Source of the DNA: Anaerolineae bacterium
GTDB taxonomy: Bacteria; Chloroflexota; Anaerolineae; Anaerolineales; Villigracilaceae
Assembly (NCBI GenBank): GCA_003524705.1
Contig: DQGV01000309.1
Coordinates: forward strand, 607-8,288
Length of the DNA: 7,682 bases
Direction: 5' to 3'
In this document: piece after piece, positions 5,917 through 7,682 of the stretch
How the letters are laid out: each line of letters begins with the position of its first letter
How positions within the stretch are numbered: the first letter of the stretch is position 1
Notes under the pieces: generated by a model
Databases searched by the model: none
Told to the model about the DNA's origin: nothing
The model's input: only the letters and a program-made list of their open reading frames with translations
Translations under genes and position numbers: made by a program

Positions 5917-6713
5917 AAGTTACAGGTCAGATTCTTATTATTGAAGACGAAGCCAGTTTACGAAAAACACTCGCTCGCATTTTGCAACAAGCAGGCTTTG
6001 AAGTAACCACCGCCGAAAGTGCCGAGCAAGGCTTAGATTACTTGAAAACCACAAAATTTGATTTGGTTTTTACGGATTTACGTTTGCCCGGCATTGCCGG
6101 TTTAGATGCACTTAAATATATTCATAAAATTAATCCAGCATTACCCGTAGTTTTGTTCACTGCCCAACCTGATATAAATTCGGCAGTAGAAGCCTTACGA
6201 CGTGGCGCAACAGATTATCTACTCAAACCCCTTAAACCTGAAATCATCCTAGAACGCGCGAAAACCATTTTGTTAAATCAACAAAAAGAAAAACGCAAAC
6301 GCGAAATTGCAAACGAAATTGAAAATTTACAAGCCGAATTAAAACAACTCGAAAATGGTGAAGAAAATGAATCGCCAAATTTGCCAGAAACCAAAGCAAA
6401 AGACCGCTTTATTAAACATGGCAAATTGGTTTTAGATTTACATACTCGTCGTGTATCTATCAAAGATGAGATTATCAACTTGCCACCTACTTCATTTGAT
6501 TATTTACTCGTGCTAGCACGTCACGCCCCAGATGTGGTCGATTTTCAAACACTGGTGGCTGAGGCGCAAGGTGCACAAGCCGAAATGCGTGAAGCCCAAG
6601 AACTCACCAAATGGCACATTCATCAAATCCGCCAAGCCATTGAGAATGACCCGCGTAACCCAAACAGATTAATCACCGTGCGTGGCACAGGATATAGGCT
6701 CGTGACTGATTAA
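5913..6713 (+). CDS. Response regulator, receiver plus OmpR-type winged helix
   Basis: This is the likely DNA-binding partner of the kinase upstream: the two genes overlap by 4 bp (ATGA, 5913-5916). The protein has 266 residues. The receiver domain (about 6-120) keeps the acidic pair E11/D12, phosphoacceptor D55 in LVFTDLRLPG, T83 and K105. A charged, probably coiled-coil linker of some 45 residues (about 121-165) is much longer than the few residues usual in OmpR/PhoB proteins. The C-terminal winged helix-turn-helix (about 168-264) shows the family pattern LDLHTRRVSI, LPPTSFDYLLVLARH, the recognition-helix side WHIHQIRQAIENDPRNP, and the wing ITVRGTGYRL. It should bind DNA, typically direct repeats, and regulate transcription; the targets are unknown. 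An intrinsic terminator 110 nt after the stop closes the operon. Confidence 0.94.
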   Translation: MKVTGQILIIEDEASLRKTLARILQQAGFEVTTAESAEQGLDYLKTTKFDLVFTDLRLPGIAGLDALKYIHKINPALPVVLFTAQPDINSAVEALRRGATDYLLKPLKPEIILERAKTILLNQQKEKRKREIANEIENLQAELKQLENGEENESPNLPETKAKDRFIKHGKLVLDLHTRRVSIKDEIINLPPTSFDYLLVLARHAPDVVDFQTLVAEAQGAQAEMREAQELTKWHIHQIRQAIENDPRNPNRLITVRGTGYRLVTD

Positions 6714-6724
6714 GAAATTATCTA

Positions 6725-6802
6725 TCATTGCGAGGAAGATTTTAATCTGACGAAGCAATCGTATGATTAGTTGGAGATTGCTTCGCCTTCGTCTTGCAAT
6801 GA
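6725..6802. repeat. Palindromic intergenic repeat, TCATTGCGAG / GAAGCAATC type
   Basis: The outer arms TCATTGCGAG (6725-6734) and CTTGCAATGA (6793-6802) match with one G-T wobble. The inner arms GACGAAGCAATC (6749-6760) and GATTGCTTCGCC (6776-6787) match at 11 of 12 positions. The layout (TCATTGCGAG, then GACGAAGCAATC, mirrored by GATTGCTTCG and GCAATGA) matches a well-known short palindromic repeat found in many unrelated bacterial genomes, probably moved in trans like a REP or MITE. This copy looks partly decayed, with a 14-bp non-matching piece in its left arm. It has no coding capacity. Confidence 0.78.
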
Positions 6803-6822
6803 CAAAGCGTAGGAAACAGAAC

Positions 6823-6853
6823 CCGCTTCGCCCTTAGGGTGGGGCGGTTTTTT
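6823..6853 (+). terminator. Strong intrinsic terminator after the two-component operon
   Basis: CCGCTTCGCCC (6823-6833) can pair with GGGTGGGGCGG (6837-6847) over 11 bp, counting three G-U pairs, with a TTA loop (6834-6836), directly followed by six T (6848-6853). This is a textbook Rho-independent terminator reading on the plus strand. It ends the kinase-regulator transcript and makes the next gene a separate transcription unit. Confidence 0.9.
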
Positions 6854-6884
6854 AATCCCTCCAACTTTTGCCAACCTTTCTGCA

Positions 6885-6915
6885 TTGAATCCAATCGTTC
6901 TCTAGCAGGATTCAA
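6885..6915. repeat. Perfect 8-bp inverted repeat just before the tandem-receiver gene
   Basis: TTGAATCC (6885-6892) and GGATTCAA (6908-6915) are perfect inverted copies separated by 15 bp, centre to centre 23 bp, a little over two helical turns. The right arm ends 6 bp before the ATG at 6922. It could be an operator for a dimeric regulator or an RNA hairpin affecting translation. No clear -10/-35 pair was found in this stretch; TTGAAT (6885-6890) is a possible -35 without a good -10 partner. Confidence 0.5.
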
Positions 6916-6921
6916 GAGAAA

Positions 6922-7682
6922 ATGGTAGCCATGACTAAAAACGAATCTTCTCCAACAACTGACCAAGTTCGGATTTTGATTGTGGATGACCATCCTTCTA
7001 CTGCCGCTACTTTGGCTCGTGCCTTGGGGCAATTGGGTTCGGCGGCTGAGGTAGTTTCAGCAACAAATGGTCGTGAAGCTTTAGAAAAAGTGAAAGACAA
7101 AGGGGTGGATATTTTAATTACAGACATGATTATGCCGGAGATGACCGGCTTAGAATTAATTGAAAAATTACGGGATCATCCCGGTGGGAAACCTTCGCGC
7201 ACATATTTAGTGACTGCTTATGATGTGCCGGGTTTGAAAGTAACTGCTTCTCGCTTGAAAGTAAACGAAGTGTTGATTAAGCCGATTCGTCCGGAACGCA
7301 TTTATCAAATTATCTCGCGTGATATGGAAGAGATGAAGCAATCTACACAACCGAGAAAGAAAGAAGAAGCAGAAAAAAGAAAGTTCAAGATTCTGGTAGC
7401 CGATGATAGACCAGATAATGTGACACTTTTGGTGCGTTATTTGGAATACGAAGGGTATCAACCTGTAACGGCGCAAGATGGTGAAGAGACGTTAATCAAG
7501 GCGCAAGATGAAATGCCTGATTTAATTTTGCTTGATGTAGATATGCCCAAGAAGAATGGGTTTGCTGTGTTGGAAGAAATTCGCTCCAATGAAAATTTGA
7601 AACATATTCCGATTATTATCTTAACTGCCGCGCGGCTTGATTCTGCTGATGTGCAAGAAGGTTTGAATTTAGGTGCTGATGA
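6922..7682 (+). CDS. Tandem receiver-domain protein, 3' part outside window
   Basis: This is a signalling protein with at least two receiver (REC) domains, cut by the right edge. Residues are numbered from the ATG at 6931, giving 250 complete codons here. REC1 (about 13-130) has D19/D20, phosphoacceptor D65 in ILITDMIMPE, T95 and K117. A charged linker (about 131-150) follows, then REC2 (from 152) with D158/D159, phosphoacceptor D202 in LLDVDMP and T232; its conserved lysine lies past the edge. Both receivers look phosphorylatable. What follows is unknown: family possibilities include a further receiver, a GGDEF or other cyclase, a phosphatase or a histidine kinase. ATG 6922 and 6931 are both in frame with no good Shine-Dalgarno sequence; AAGAG (6914-6918) is only 3 nt before the first. 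It is separated from the kinase-regulator operon by a terminator, yet could receive phosphate from that kinase. Confidence 0.9.
   Translation, partial: MVAMTKNESSPTTDQVRILIVDDHPSTAATLARALGQLGSAAEVVSATNGREALEKVKDKGVDILITDMIMPEMTGLELIEKLRDHPGGKPSRTYLVTAYDVPGLKVTASRLKVNEVLIKPIRPERIYQIISRDMEEMKQSTQPRKKEEAEKRKFKILVADDRPDNVTLLVRYLEYEGYQPVTAQDGEETLIKAQDEMPDLILLDVDMPKKNGFAVLEEIRSNENLKHIPIIILTAARLDSADVQEGLNLGAD

Noticed and set aside
1..7682. CRISPR array, defence system, prophage or transposase
   Set aside because: No regularly spaced direct repeats and no such protein families were found. The coding content is housekeeping and signalling.

Overview
The window is bacterial chromosomal DNA of moderate, slightly AT-leaning composition and looks like core genome with a regulatory extension. 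The LepA, RecX and RNase Y sequences, a two-GAF sensor kinase, a multi-receiver protein and two kinds of small palindromic intergenic repeats together suggest Chloroflexota, probably an Anaerolineae lineage. That placement is an inference from protein feel and gene order; no 16S or other decisive marker is present.

Layout from left to right. (1) Positions 1-1070, minus strand: the N-terminal 356 codons of lepA (elongation factor 4), cut by the left edge. (2) Positions 1071-1513: a 443-bp divergent intergenic region. It holds an inverted repeat, a near-consensus plus-strand promoter (TTAACA, 16 bp, TATAAT) overlapped by two identical 11-bp direct repeats exactly 22 bp apart, then about 300 nt dense in predicted RNA helices and ending in a perfect 10-bp hairpin just before recX. 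This is either a long structured leader of recX or an unannotated small RNA gene. (3) Positions 1514-3687, plus strand: recX and rny (RNase Y), translationally coupled. (4) Positions 3691-3767: a palindromic repeat of the CACAGAG type. (5) Positions 3829-6713, plus strand: a two-component operon with a membrane-anchored double-GAF histidine kinase and an OmpR-type response regulator, overlapping by ATGA. (6) Positions 6714-6921: a second, unrelated palindromic repeat (TCATTGCGAG / GACGAAGCAATC type), a strong intrinsic terminator and an 8-bp inverted repeat. (7) Positions 6922-7682, plus strand: a protein with at least two receiver domains, cut by the right edge.

How the parts relate. RecX (RecA modulator) and RNase Y (mRNA decay initiation at the membrane) form one transcription unit. 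In B. subtilis rny lies near recA, so recX-rny may be a remnant of a recA neighbourhood. The kinase and regulator are a clear cognate pair. The tandem-receiver protein is a separate transcription unit but may belong to the same signalling network. The least explained material is the recX upstream region, and it is the best candidate in this window for something undescribed. No CRISPR array, tRNA, rRNA, transposase or phage gene was seen.
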